Source: Spirosoma linguale DSM 74 | Lineage (GTDB): Bacteria; Bacteroidota; Bacteroidia; Cytophagales; Spirosomataceae | NCBI GenBank assembly: GCA_000024525.1 | Contig: CP001769.1 | Span: forward strand, 6,109,001 to 6,173,000 | Length of the DNA stretch: 64,000 nucleotides | Reading direction: 5' to 3' | Shown: piece by piece, positions 37,986 to 46,368 of the stretch | How the letters are laid out: each line of letters opens with the position of its first letter | Numbering within the stretch: position 1 is the first letter of the stretch | Position numbers and translations under genes: made by a program | The notes under the pieces: generated by a model | The model's database searches: none | Told to the model about the DNA's origin: nothing | The model's input: only the letters and a program-made list of their open reading frames with translations

Positions 37986-38606
37986 ATGGCTGTAGCCTAC
38001 GACACCCCCCGCCGACCGGCACCTCGCCCGAAGGGCAAAATTCCTGAAAGCCTGATTTACGAAATCATGGATGGCAAACCTATCTATCGAAAAGGCTATC
38101 GGGACGTCGTATCAGGGAAAAAAACACTGGAAGAAATTAGGGGGGCCAGCACCTTACAGTCAGTCATTGTATCCCATTTAATGAAGGTAATTTTCTCGTT
38201 TCTTGACGATGATGTCTACTTTATTTTGACAGGGGAGCCCGGTGTTCATATTGATCACCGAAACAAACTGGCCAATGATATTGCGATTTTTGACCAGACA
38301 GTTCTGACGCCCGCAAAAATTTCAAAGAAATATGCCGATGTGCCTCCTCAAATCGCGCTTGAAGTAGACATTGAAGCCGACGTAGCTGAGATGACCGAAA
38401 CGGGTTATCTCTACAAAAAGACTCGTAAGCTCTTTGATTTTGGGGTTCAGAAAATCATTTGGGTGCTTACCGATGCTCAGGTTGTCATGATTGCCACACC
38501 CGAGCGTATTGAGACGGTGAACTGGGATAAAGATGTAGAAATCATGGACGGCCATGTGTTTAACATTGGTGCCTATCTGACCAGGAAAGGCATCAGTCCA
38601 CAATAA
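37986..38606 (+). CDS. Uma2-family putative PD-(D/E)XK nuclease (DUF820)
   Basis: 206 aa from the ATG at 37986 (MAVAYDTPRRP). Uma2/DUF820 proteins have a PD-(D/E)XK nuclease-like fold. Here the core can be followed as NDIAIFD (the Asp in 'PDLAV'-type motif), then PPQIALEVDIEAD (the E-x-D/K strand) and KLFDFGVQKIIWVLTDAQVVMI. They are abundant in cyanobacteria and in some Bacteroidota; their role is unknown and some are linked to mobile elements. It stands between uvrA (divergent) and a small DUF3761 protein, 10 bases upstream of the latter's longest frame. Confidence 0.85.
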   Translation: MAVAYDTPRRPAPRPKGKIPESLIYEIMDGKPIYRKGYRDVVSGKKTLEEIRGASTLQSVIVSHLMKVIFSFLDDDVYFILTGEPGVHIDHRNKLANDIAIFDQTVLTPAKISKKYADVPPQIALEVDIEADVAEMTETGYLYKKTRKLFDFGVQKIIWVLTDAQVVMIATPERIETVNWDKDVEIMDGHVFNIGAYLTRKGISPQ

Positions 38607-38673
38607 GATTTATCTTTTGAAAACCGGCTCGCCAACGGATAAATCGTTATACAAACTCAACGTTTTCAAGTCT

Positions 38674-38982
38674 GTGCGTCTCTATCTGCTTCTCATAGTA
38701 GTTTTCTTCGTCAACGCAGTTTCGTGGACCGTTGATGCCCAGACCCCGGCCTACCGTTACCGACCGCCAGTACGTCATCACAGAACTCATCGTCCGGCTC
38801 GCCCAGCAACCGGTTCGGTCCATTACTATATCAACAGCGAGGGTAACCGTGTTCAATCGCCTACCTTCTACACCGCACCACCGGCTGGAGCATCGGCCGA
38901 ATGCCGGGACGGTTCGTATAGCTTCAGCCAGTCAAGACGCGGTACCTGTTCGCATCATGGTGGGGTGAAGCGCTGGTTATGA
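38674..38982 (+). CDS. Small secreted DUF3761-type protein
   Basis: 102 aa if it starts at the GTG at 38674, which opens a clean signal peptide (RLYLLLIVVFFVNAVSWTVDAQ); a TTG 19 codons earlier would put a charged extension before it. The mature part is Arg/His/Pro-rich and then shows SVHYYINSEGNRVQSPT and the C-terminal AECRDGSYSFSQSRRGTCSHHGGVKRWL, the Cys/His motif of DUF3761. The domain is found in small secreted and cell-envelope proteins, some fused to nuclease domains; its role is unknown. It lies close behind the Uma2-like gene and may be co-transcribed. Confidence 0.75.
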   Translation: MRLYLLLIVVFFVNAVSWTVDAQTPAYRYRPPVRHHRTHRPARPATGSVHYYINSEGNRVQSPTFYTAPPAGASAECRDGSYSFSQSRRGTCSHHGGVKRWL

Positions 38983-39066
38983 GACAAACTATACATAGAC
39001 GATACAAATACGCCGAACAAATTGGTAGCTCGACAAAGTCAATAGAGATAACAGATAAAATAACGT

Positions 39067-39840
39067 ATGGCACGAACTGACTTATGGACTAGAGAGGAAA
39101 CCATTTTGGCATTCAATCTTTATTTCAAAATTCCATACGGCACCATCCACGGCGGAAACCCTAAAGTGCGTGAGTTGGCTGAACTTATAGGTAGGTCTAA
39201 AGGGTCTGTTGGACGAAAAATGCAAAATCTCGCGAGCTTTGACCCAGTTCAACAGGCTCGGGGCATCAAGGGGTTGTCGCACGCCAGTAAACTTGACGTA
39301 GAAATCTTTAACGAGTTTGTCAGCAATTGGGCTGAACTCGCCTATGAAAGCGAAAAAATTCTGGCTGAAAAGCATCACATCCCCCTTGAAGAGAAAGTAG
39401 AAATTGACGAATACGAGTGGCAAAATAGAAGTGGTAAAGATGTGGTTCGTTCCGTCAAAACGAGAGTCGGTCAAAACTTCTTTAGGAGTACCGTCCTGAA
39501 TAATTTTGACTCAAAATGTGCAATTTCTGGGATCAATATCCCCGAGATGCTCAGGGCAAGTCACATTGTTCCCTGGTCGAAAGATGAACGGGCACGTGTA
39601 AATCCTGAAAATGGTTTATGCCTTTCTTCCTTATATGATGACGCTTTTGACAGAGGTTTTATTGGGGTAAGTACTGACTATAAAGTTATTCTGGCTGAAA
39701 AGTTAAAAAGACGTAGTAAAGAGCCATATTTTCAGGAACATTTTGGCAAGATTGACAACATCGCCATCAGGCAGCCAAGCAAATTTTTTCCGCGCAAAGA
39801 GTTTCTGGAATATCATTTAGATCAGATTTTCGATAAATGA
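39067..39840 (+). CDS. HNH endonuclease (HNH_2 type), putative restriction-like nuclease
   Basis: 257 aa. The N-terminal 90 residues (DLWTREETILAFNLYFKIPYG, then SVGRKMQNLASFDP) are typical of putative HNH restriction endonucleases of Bacteroidota. A C-terminal HNH domain spans about residues 145-210: NFDSKCAISGINIPEMLRASHIVPW, with the His-Ile in SHIVPW, the Asn in VNPENGLCL and LYDDAFDRGFIG. No methyltransferase is adjacent, so it is either a solitary defence nuclease acting on modified DNA or a genome-neutral one. The gene looks more A-rich than its neighbours, suggesting transfer. Confidence 0.82.
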   Translation: MARTDLWTREETILAFNLYFKIPYGTIHGGNPKVRELAELIGRSKGSVGRKMQNLASFDPVQQARGIKGLSHASKLDVEIFNEFVSNWAELAYESEKILAEKHHIPLEEKVEIDEYEWQNRSGKDVVRSVKTRVGQNFFRSTVLNNFDSKCAISGINIPEMLRASHIVPWSKDERARVNPENGLCLSSLYDDAFDRGFIGVSTDYKVILAEKLKRRSKEPYFQEHFGKIDNIAIRQPSKFFPRKEFLEYHLDQIFDK

Positions 39841-40159
39841 CTTACAGCACTCAGGCTAATCGGCTTACGTTACTACGAAATCTTTTCAGCCCTAAATTCA
39901 CAATAGACAGGGACAGTTTTCCTATCTCTTCGTAACACTGAACTATTCCAAGAACTTCCATACGCCCCAAAAACTTCACTGGCTAATTATCAACACGTTA
40001 CGACGTTTCATCATTTATATTCCGCCAGTTATCTTACCTGTTGGGCTTGCACAAGCGACCAGAAAGCCTAATTTTGTTAATCTGATTTTCATCGCTTAGA
40101 TAGACGTTCAGCCTATTCGCCCGGTTGAACATTTACATAAAACAACGCATTCCAGATAC
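39841..40159. other. Intergenic region before nrdB
   Basis: About 320 bases without a credible gene. It holds the nrdB promoter at its right side; no terminator hairpin for the HNH gene is obvious. Confidence 0.6.
40047..40076 (+). promoter_or_regulatory. nrdB promoter
   Basis: TTG at 40047-40049, a 19-base spacer and TAATTTTG at 40069-40076, an exact TAnnTTTG. The ATG is 84 bases downstream, leaving a leader of about 75 bases. Confidence 0.6.
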
Positions 40160-41209
40160 ATGGTACAGACTGATGTAATTGAACCGATTTTAGAAGAAGA
40201 CAAAGGCCGCTTTGTCCTGTTTCCTATCAAACACTGGGATATTTGGGAGTACTATAAAACCCACGAAGCCTCCTTCTGGACCGCCGAAGAAATCGACCTC
40301 GGCCAGGACATGAAAGACTGGAACAGCCTCAACGATGGTGAACGCCATTTCATCTCGCACGTGCTGGCGTTCTTTGCCGCGTCGGACGGAATTGTCAACG
40401 AAAACCTGGCCGTCAACTTCCTGTCGGAGGTGCAGTATGCCGAGGCTAAATGCTTCTACGGGTTTCAGGTGATGATGGAGAATATCCACTCCGAAACCTA
40501 TTCGCTGCTGATTGATACGTACATCAAAGACCCCGTTGAGAAAGACCGACTGCTGAACGCCATCGATACCATTCCGTGTGTGCAGAAAAAAGCCGAGTGG
40601 GCCTTACGCTGGATCGACAACGGTTCCTTTGCCGAGCGGCTCATTGCCTTTGCCGTGGTTGAAGGTATTTTCTTTTCGGGTTCGTTCTGCTCTATTTACT
40701 GGCTAAAGAAGCGGGGTATGATGCCCGGCCTAACATTCTCGAACGAGCTGATCTCCCGCGACGAAGGGCTGCACCGCGATTTTGCCTGTATGCTCTATAC
40801 GGACCACATCGTCAACAAGCTACCGGAGTCGCAGATCTACGACATCATTCGGAACGCGGTTGAGATTGAGCAGGAGTTTGTTGCCGATGCACTGCCCGTA
40901 TCGCTCATTGGCATGAACGCCGAGTTGATGAAGCAGTACATTGCCTTCGTGGCCGATCACCTGCTCGTTACACTTGGTCTGCGGAAAATGTACAACGTAG
41001 CCAACCCCTTCGATTTCATGGATATGATCTCGTTGCAGGGTAAAACCAACTTCTTCGAGAAGCGCGTGGGCGAGTACCAGCGTGGTGAAGTGATGTCGAA
41101 GTTCAAAGCCATGAAGGCGGCTTCGTTACAGCCTCAGGATGCCGAAAACCCAGCCCCTGTTGCGGTTGCTGAAGAACCAAAGGGCATTACGTTCGACGCT
41201 GATTTCTAG
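40160..41209 (+). CDS. nrdB: Ribonucleotide reductase class Ia small (beta) subunit
   Basis: 349 aa. It houses the di-iron/tyrosyl radical cofactor that starts reduction of ribonucleotides by the large subunit. The metal ligands are visible: Asp46 in EEIDLGQD, Glu107 and His110 in MENIHSETY with the radical Tyr114, a Glu in VVEGIFFSG, and Glu/His in [10 protein letters not shown]. The sequence is close to the eukaryotic-type R2 ([20 protein letters not shown]). It stands alone with its own promoter and terminator; no nrdA is present in the window. Confidence 0.96.
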   Translation: MVQTDVIEPILEEDKGRFVLFPIKHWDIWEYYKTHEASFWTAEEIDLGQDMKDWNSLNDGERHFISHVLAFFAASDGIVNENLAVNFLSEVQYAEAKCFYGFQVMMENIHSETYSLLIDTYIKDPVEKDRLLNAIDTIPCVQKKAEWALRWIDNGSFAERLIAFAVVEGIFFSGSFCSIYWLKKRGMMPGLTFSNELISRDEGLHRDFACMLYTDHIVNKLPESQIYDIIRNAVEIEQEFVADALPVSLIGMNAELMKQYIAFVADHLLVTLGLRKMYNVANPFDFMDMISLQGKTNFFEKRVGEYQRGEVMSKFKAMKAASLQPQDAENPAPVAVAEEPKGITFDADF

Positions 41210-41231
41210 AAAACGGCCAGACCGTTAACGC

Positions 41232-41280
41232 AGAAAAGTCTCCCTATAGCTTGTAGCGTAGGGAGACTTTTCTATTTTTA
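41232..41280 (+). terminator. Terminator of nrdB
   Basis: AGAAAAGTCTCCCT and AGGGAGACTTTTCT form a 14-base perfect stem around a 14-base loop, followed by ATTTTTA. Confidence 0.85.
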
Positions 41281-41285
41281 GCCAG

Positions 41286-41996
41286 TTGCCATCTCAAACG
41301 GCCTTTACTCAACTGTTATTAGTGAATCGACTCGACGTTATTCAGGCGCTCATGCGTCAGAAAAAGCTTAAAAATTACCTCGAAATTGGTGTTGAAAACG
41401 GACATATTTTCTTCCGAATCAAAAGTACCTTCAAGATTGCGGTTGACCCTACGTTCATCTTCGATATCACCCGCCGATTGGGTAAGGTGATCATCAATCC
41501 GTATAACCTCAATAACCAATACTTCGAGAAAACCAGTGATGAGTTTTTCGAGCGGGATGCCCAACAGGCTTTTTCGGCCAGGAAGATTCAACTGGCGCTC
41601 ATCGATGGCATGCACGAGTACCGATTTGCACTCCGCGACGTGGAGAATACACTCCGCTACATGGATGACGACGGCGTTATTATTATGCACGACTGCAACC
41701 CGCAGACGGTAGGTGCCGCCGGGCGCTTTGACGACTGGGAAACGGGCGAATGGAACGGCGACGTTTGGCGAACGATCATTCACCTACGTAGCCAACGACC
41801 CGACCTGAATGTGTTCGTACTCGACTGCGACCAGGGACTTGGCATTGTTACCCGGCAAAAACCCGAGTCGGCCCTTGATTTCACCCCGTCTCAAATTGAC
41901 GCACTCACATACGACGAGTTGGTGCTGAACCGTAAAAAGTGGCTCAACCTAAAGCCTGAAGCTTATTTTTACGATCACTTTGGCTTAAGTAAGTAA
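41286..41996 (+). CDS. Class I SAM methyltransferase-like protein (Methyltransf_24 type)
   Basis: 236 aa if started at the TTG at 41286; a GTG at 41322 or ATG at 41349 are other candidates, the last being close to the core. The Rossmann motif I reads LKNYLEIGVENGHIFFRIK, motif II has AVDPTFIFDI, and IQLALIDGMHEYRFALRDVENTLRYMDDDGVIIMHDCNPQT is the typical end of the Methyltransf_24 family, with the acidic IDG-x-H and MHDC segments. Many such proteins act on sugars or glycans. It is followed by a glycosyltransferase 2 gene on the other strand, which fits a surface-glycan role but does not prove it. Confidence 0.78.
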   Translation: MPSQTAFTQLLLVNRLDVIQALMRQKKLKNYLEIGVENGHIFFRIKSTFKIAVDPTFIFDITRRLGKVIINPYNLNNQYFEKTSDEFFERDAQQAFSARKIQLALIDGMHEYRFALRDVENTLRYMDDDGVIIMHDCNPQTVGAAGRFDDWETGEWNGDVWRTIIHLRSQRPDLNVFVLDCDQGLGIVTRQKPESALDFTPSQIDALTYDELVLNRKKWLNLKPEAYFYDHFGLSK

Positions 41997-42015
41997 GCGT
42001 CGATGCCACCCTCGG

Positions 42016-42963
42016 CTACCGAATGGGCTGTCTGTATCGCAGGCTTTCCCGCATTGGGCTACCCCGCCCGATAAACCAGGCCAAACGCCCGTAGATAGGG
42101 TCCCGGCGAAACTTCCGCCCATTTTTAATGAAGTAGTACGCTCTGAACAAGGCCCGTTCGGGCCAGGTGTGGTACTTTCGGAAGTAATGAAACAGGGAAA
42201 TGTAATATTCCTTCTCGATGTCGTAGTTACGGGTTGTGCTTTGCCCGGTAAAATGAATATACTCGGCCTGTGGCACCAGATACGATTTATAGCCTTTTAG
42301 CAGCAGCCGCTTGGCCAGATCTTCTTCCTCGACATACAGGAAATGCGCCACATCGAAGCCGCCGATCAGGTTGAATACCGACGCCCGCACAAAAAGCGTG
42401 CTGCCCATTACAAACGGAACCTGTAAAGGCTCGGTGTATACCTGCCGGACGGATGGGTAAAGCGCCGGATTAAATGACCGGACAACACCATGGCCCAGAA
42501 TTTTGCTACCCAAAGTGGGCAAATAACCAAACGTAACCTGCCGGGAGCCATCGCCCGCAAACATCTGCGCACCACACAGTCCCGCATCGGGGGTGCTGTC
42601 TATGAAGGTGGCCAGCTGCGTGCACACGTCGGTTCGTAACACACAGTCGTTATTCAGAAAATAGTAGTAGTCAGTCGTTGGGTCGGCCAGTTGGACACCC
42701 AGCATGTTCCCGCCCGAAAAACCCAGGTTGATACGACTCCGAATCAACTGAATGCGTGGTCCACCTGCCGGACTGTGGCTAACGATGGGTTTTAATGCTT
42801 CATAATCCGTTATGACCGAGTTATTATCGACAATAACAATCTCGTAATCAACGCCACCATTGGCTACGGATGCGGTCTTATCAAGTATCGAATCAACACA
42901 GTCGTACGTAAACTGGTGCGAGTTATAATTGATAAGGACAATAGAGACTTTTCGCGACTTCAT
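42016..42963 (-). CDS. Family 2 glycosyltransferase
   Basis: 315 aa from the Met at 42963 (MKSRKVSIVLINYNSHQFTYDCV); the frame continues 12 codons upstream without support. GT-A fold motifs: VSIVLINYNS, EIVIVDNNS, INLGFSGGNMLGVQLA, and the DxD-like FLNNDCVL. Later MGSTLFVRASVFNLIGGFDVAHFLYVEEEDLAKRL is the rhamnosyl-/galactofuranosyl-transferase-like signature. It would add a sugar to a surface polysaccharide or lipid-linked oligosaccharide at the cytoplasmic face; donor and acceptor are unknown. It is convergent with the methyltransferase-like gene and 66 bases from the recX stop. Confidence 0.9.
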   Translation of the reverse strand: MKSRKVSIVLINYNSHQFTYDCVDSILDKTASVANGGVDYEIVIVDNNSVITDYEALKPIVSHSPAGGPRIQLIRSRINLGFSGGNMLGVQLADPTTDYYYFLNNDCVLRTDVCTQLATFIDSTPDAGLCGAQMFAGDGSRQVTFGYLPTLGSKILGHGVVRSFNPALYPSVRQVYTEPLQVPFVMGSTLFVRASVFNLIGGFDVAHFLYVEEEDLAKRLLLKGYKSYLVPQAEYIHFTGQSTTRNYDIEKEYYISLFHYFRKYHTWPERALFRAYYFIKNGRKFRRDPIYGRLAWFIGRGSPMRESLRYRQPIR

Positions 42964-43029
42964 ACCCGCAAAGAACCGGCAATTGTTGGGGGAAAGCAAC
43001 CCGCCATTACCACCTCATATTTCTCTGCG

Positions 43030-43485
43030 CTATTCCTCCCCCAATACAGAAAAGATCAGATCAGGCTCATAGCCCTTGCTGAGCGCATAACGCACCAACT
43101 TTTGTTTGACAACCAGTGGACTATCGCCCCGAAGGCTCTGCCGTTTTTTCGCTAATAAATCCGAGAGCGTCCCCCGGTAATCGTCGGGGGCAATTTCGTT
43201 CATGGCCTGATCGAGGTTGTAGCCGGTGATACCCCGCTGTTGCAGATGCTGCTTTATTTTCCGCTTCCCCCAGCCTTTCACCCGGAATTTTCCGCCCGCA
43301 AATGACTTCGCAAACCGTTCCTCATTCAGGTAATTCTGTTGAATCAACTCGGCAATCACCTCTTCAGCATCGTCGCCCCAAACGCCCCACTCCTTCAGTC
43401 GGTCGCGGACTTCCTGCTGCGTACGTTCCTGATACGCACAAAACATAGCTGCCTTACGAAGCGCATCTTTTACTGATTCTGTCAT
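43030..43485 (-). CDS. recX: Regulatory protein RecX
   Basis: 151 aa, normal length for the family. Three tandem three-helix repeats can be seen: ALRKAAMFCAYQERTQQEVRDRLKEWGV, LIQQNYLNEERFAKSFAGGKFRVKGWGKRKIKQHLQQRGI, and VVKQKLVRYALSKGYEPDLIFSVL. RecX binds within the RecA filament groove and limits RecA activity. recA is 14 kb away in this window, so the two are not in one operon. A 17-base REP-like hairpin lies just upstream of its start. Confidence 0.92.
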   Translation of the reverse strand: MTESVKDALRKAAMFCAYQERTQQEVRDRLKEWGVWGDDAEEVIAELIQQNYLNEERFAKSFAGGKFRVKGWGKRKIKQHLQQRGITGYNLDQAMNEIAPDDYRGTLSDLLAKKRQSLRGDSPLVVKQKLVRYALSKGYEPDLIFSVLGEE

Positions 43486-43512
43486 ATAAGAAGATACAGG
43501 GCTTTGTTGTGT

Positions 43513-43550
43513 TGATGTGGTGTCGGTTTCTCAAAACCGACACCACATCA
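43513..43550. repeat. Single REP-like palindrome, GTGGTGTCGG family
   Basis: Seventeen-base perfect arms (43513-43529 and 43534-43550), TGATGTGGTGTCGGTTT, with a CTCA loop. It shares GTGGTGTCGG with the palindromes at 23888 and 26567. It lies 27 bases upstream of the recX start, so it might also act in its leader or as a terminator for neighbouring transcription. Confidence 0.75.
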
Positions 43551-43628
43551 GAAAAAACCCCACAAAACGATAACACTACATACGGCGAAATTGCTCACTG
43601 TACGGGCCCGAAACGGGCGTTTTTTACG

Positions 43629-44630
43629 TCAGTGCTTAACCGGCTGATGCTGCATTAACTCATTGATCAGGGTTTCAACTTCGGAGACCGGCTGGCTCAC
43701 GACCAGGTATTCATGCCCTTTCCCGGCATCGTTCCAGCCGTTAGAGCCGTCGGCATTCATCGTCAGCCGACCCGATTTAACGGTGTAATATGGTGCGTAG
43801 CCTTTCACCCCCACCAATACGGCTGTCTGGTCCCAGCTCATCCGGCCGTTTTTGTCCTCGGCCGCTTTGGGCAGCGAAATCCGAAAAACATCTTTCACCG
43901 GACTATGCTGGATACGCGTGTTTTGGGTAAGCGGCAAGCCTGAATGAATCTGTTCGCCGATTTCAAACCCACTCATCAAAATAGACGTGGGCCAGTTGGC
44001 GAAAACGACTTTCGACGAAGCCACATCCCGATGGACATTGTACTCCCGACCACTCGGAAATTTCCCCGCCATACTGACGAGCTTCTTTACTTTTTTCGTC
44101 ACCAGCTCTTTACCCGCTAATCTGGAATACTGATCGGGTGGGGAGTTGAGAAGGTTAGCCAGGTTGGTTAGAAAACCGACCGTAATAATGGTAACGCTCT
44201 GGTCGGGTTGTTTGGCCAGAATTTGACGGTACAGCGCCACGGCATCCGGCACCTCGCTGTTCGACTTAATCTTGTGCGGATAACGGGCCACCAGTGTATC
44301 GGACCAGTGCTGCGTGTCTTTGTCGCCCACGGCTTCTCCTTTGGGGACGCCAATGGGTATGTTCGGACGGTTAAAATATGTGTTCAGTACGCTCAGCACC
44401 GGGGTTACGTTCGGGTAATTCGTACTGGCAATGGTGGCCAGAATACGTGCCTGTCCGGCATCGGCAAAGGCGTGAAGCATGGTGATAGCACCCACATCGT
44501 CGTAGTCCGGTCCCATGTCGGTATCGAAGATAACCGAAACCGGCTGGCTTTTCGGGGCCGATTGTCCATACGATGAACCGGCTGTCAGAGCCAGCAACAC
44601 ACTGGCAAAAAATAAATAGGGTCGAATCAT
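43629..44630 (-). CDS. Secreted inosine-uridine preferring nucleoside hydrolase
   Basis: 333 aa with a signal peptide (IRPYLFFASVLLALTAGSSYGQ). The Ca-binding N-terminal motif VIFDTDMGPDYDDVGAI (consensus DTDxGxDDD) is the hallmark of this family; ATIASTNYPNVTPVLSVLNTYF and VTIITVGFLTNLANLL are conserved core strands. A His that usually acts as general acid near the C-terminus is not obvious, so substrate preference may differ. It would cleave nucleosides to base and ribose in the periplasm. It is divergent from the ATP-grasp gene at 44732. Confidence 0.87.
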   Translation of the reverse strand: MIRPYLFFASVLLALTAGSSYGQSAPKSQPVSVIFDTDMGPDYDDVGAITMLHAFADAGQARILATIASTNYPNVTPVLSVLNTYFNRPNIPIGVPKGEAVGDKDTQHWSDTLVARYPHKIKSNSEVPDAVALYRQILAKQPDQSVTIITVGFLTNLANLLNSPPDQYSRLAGKELVTKKVKKLVSMAGKFPSGREYNVHRDVASSKVVFANWPTSILMSGFEIGEQIHSGLPLTQNTRIQHSPVKDVFRISLPKAAEDKNGRMSWDQTAVLVGVKGYAPYYTVKSGRLTMNADGSNGWNDAGKGHEYLVVSQPVSEVETLINELMQHQPVKH

Positions 44631-44731
44631 CAGGTTAAACGAGATTTGCGGGCCGGTTCATGACCAACTACCGGTCTGCGGAGTTATAAATTGATACGCT
44701 TCGTAATTCATCAGGAAAAGGACCAACTGCT

Positions 44732-45904
44732 ATGATCTCCCTTAAACCACTACCTATATCCCCCACTACCCAGCTACAAAACCTTGGCTGGGACTGGATG
44801 CTCGGCCAGGATACACTGCCTTACCTTGCCAATGAGGTTGTAACAATAAAGTCTGCCGAAGCGGATGCCTACTATGAAGCGGCCAATGAATTATTCGAGA
44901 TGTTTATAGCCGCCGGACAGCAGATCATCGACGAAAACCGATTTGCGGAAGCAGGCATTCCAGCCAACCTGATTGAGCTGATAAAGCTGTCCTGGAACGA
45001 CGACCGTCATATTCACCTCTATGGTCGCTTCGATCTGGCCGGGGGCATCGATGGGCAACCCATCAAGCTAATCGAGTTCAACGCCGATACCGCCACCTGT
45101 TTGCCCGAAACAGCCGTTGTTCAGTATGCACACCTGCGCGCCAACGGCCTCGACGACAGCCAGCAGTTCAACACGCTCTTTGAAACCTTAACGGGCCAGT
45201 TTGAAGAACTTCTGGCCGTAAACCCCGACTTACAGCCAACGCTGCTACTCTCGGCCATGCGGGGCTTTCCCGAAGACGATGCCAACGTAGCCTTACTGGG
45301 CGAAGCAGCCCGGGAAGCCGGTTATGATATTGAATTCGATTTTATCGATAATGTGGATTTCTCAGCAGAAGAGGGCATTTTCTGGCAAAACCCTAAAAAT
45401 GGTCAGTTCGAAAAGCTGGACTTCTGGTTTAAGCTAGTGCCCTGGGAATCCATCGCCGAAGATGAGCCCGAACTGGTTCAAATCCTGACCGAGATTGTTC
45501 GCAAGCGACTGGCCGTTGTGCTGAATCCAGCGTATACCCTGCTGTTTCAGTCGAAATACATTCTGAAAGTTCTGTGGGAGCTATATCCGAATCACCCCCT
45601 GCTGCTCGAAACCGATACGAAGCCACTGGTAGGAAAACCCTGCGTTGAAAAAGTACTGTTTGGGCGGGAAGGTGCCAATACCCGTATTTTAAACCCGGAC
45701 GGCAGCGAGCGGCAGATTACCGAGGGCGACTATGGCGATTACCCTAAAATTTATCAGGAGTACGTCGATTTCCCGAAGGACTCGGCGGGCAGCTCGTATC
45801 AGGCTGGTGTTTTTTATGCCGGAGAGGGCTGCGGGCTAGGTTTCCGTCGTGGTGGGCTCATTCTAGACAACACGGCCGGTTTTGTGGGGCATGTTGTTGA
45901 GTAA
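44732..45904 (+). CDS. Glutathionylspermidine synthase-like ATP-grasp protein
   Basis: 390 aa, matching the C-terminal synthetase domain of GSP synthase (PF03738 type, like E. coli YgiC/YjfC). Recognisable parts: NLGWDWMLGQDTLPYL near the start, LIEFNADTATCLPETA (Mg/ATP-binding acid cluster), EKLDFWFKLVPWESI, the LLLETDTKPLVGKPCVEKVLFGREGANT segment and QEYVDFPKDSAGSSYQAGVFYAG near the end. These proteins join a peptide carboxylate to an amine with ATP; the natural substrate of the free-standing type is unknown. It ends at a hairpin and precedes a DoxX-like gene on the same strand. Confidence 0.9.
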   Translation: MISLKPLPISPTTQLQNLGWDWMLGQDTLPYLANEVVTIKSAEADAYYEAANELFEMFIAAGQQIIDENRFAEAGIPANLIELIKLSWNDDRHIHLYGRFDLAGGIDGQPIKLIEFNADTATCLPETAVVQYAHLRANGLDDSQQFNTLFETLTGQFEELLAVNPDLQPTLLLSAMRGFPEDDANVALLGEAAREAGYDIEFDFIDNVDFSAEEGIFWQNPKNGQFEKLDFWFKLVPWESIAEDEPELVQILTEIVRKRLAVVLNPAYTLLFQSKYILKVLWELYPNHPLLLETDTKPLVGKPCVEKVLFGREGANTRILNPDGSERQITEGDYGDYPKIYQEYVDFPKDSAGSSYQAGVFYAGEGCGLGFRRGGLILDNTAGFVGHVVE

Positions 45905-45937
45905 CGCGTCAAAGTCAAGTTTATCGACTAGCTTAGT

Positions 45938-45965
45938 ACGGCTCTGGCGAGGTTGCCAGAGCCGT
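45938..45965 (+). terminator. Hairpin after the ATP-grasp gene
   Basis: ACGGCTCTGGC and GCCAGAGCCGT form an 11-base perfect stem with a 6-base loop. There is only a weak T-tail (TATCT), so termination may be partial and the next gene may be read through. Confidence 0.55.
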
Positions 45966-45978
45966 TATCTAAACACGC

Positions 45979-46326
45979 ATGTCTAACCTAAGCCTTTACA
46001 TTCAGGCCGTTGTGTATATCACTGCCGGGCTGAATCACTTTATCAGTCCCAAAACGTATTTGGCCCTCATGCCACCTTACATTCCGGCGCACAACCTGAT
46101 GGTTGTTGTAAGCGGTATTGCCGAAATTGTGTTGGGCATTGGCTTACTTTTCCCGGCTACCCGTTCGCTATCCGCCTGGGGACTTATTCTGCTGCTGATT
46201 GCGATATTTCCCGCAAATATTCACATGGCTACTTCCAGCCGATTTGCCAAACTGCCCGCCTGGATTCGCTGGGGGCGGTTGCCGCTTCAGGGCCTGCTGA
46301 TCTGGTGGGCCTATCAATATACCTAA
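45979..46326 (+). CDS. DoxX-like membrane protein
   Basis: 115 aa with four membrane segments (about residues 5-22, 43-63, 68-87 and 95-113). The opening YIQAVVYITAGLNHFISPKTYLALMPPYIPAH and ISGIAEIVLGIGLLFPATRSLSAWGLILLLIAIFPANIHMA fit the DoxX/DUF4293-like family seen next to redox genes. Its function is not defined; members are proposed to handle quinones or thiol stress. It follows the ATP-grasp gene by 74 bases including a hairpin. Confidence 0.78.
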   Translation: MSNLSLYIQAVVYITAGLNHFISPKTYLALMPPYIPAHNLMVVVSGIAEIVLGIGLLFPATRSLSAWGLILLLIAIFPANIHMATSSRFAKLPAWIRWGRLPLQGLLIWWAYQYT

Positions 46327-46368
46327 ACGTTGTAGCACCGGCCGGGATATATGCCCAGGCTCAGCATG

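Noticed and set aside
40160..41209. nrdB as a radical-free R2-like oxidase
   Set aside because: The radical Tyr and all expected metal ligands are present, so a normal class Ia beta subunit is the better reading.
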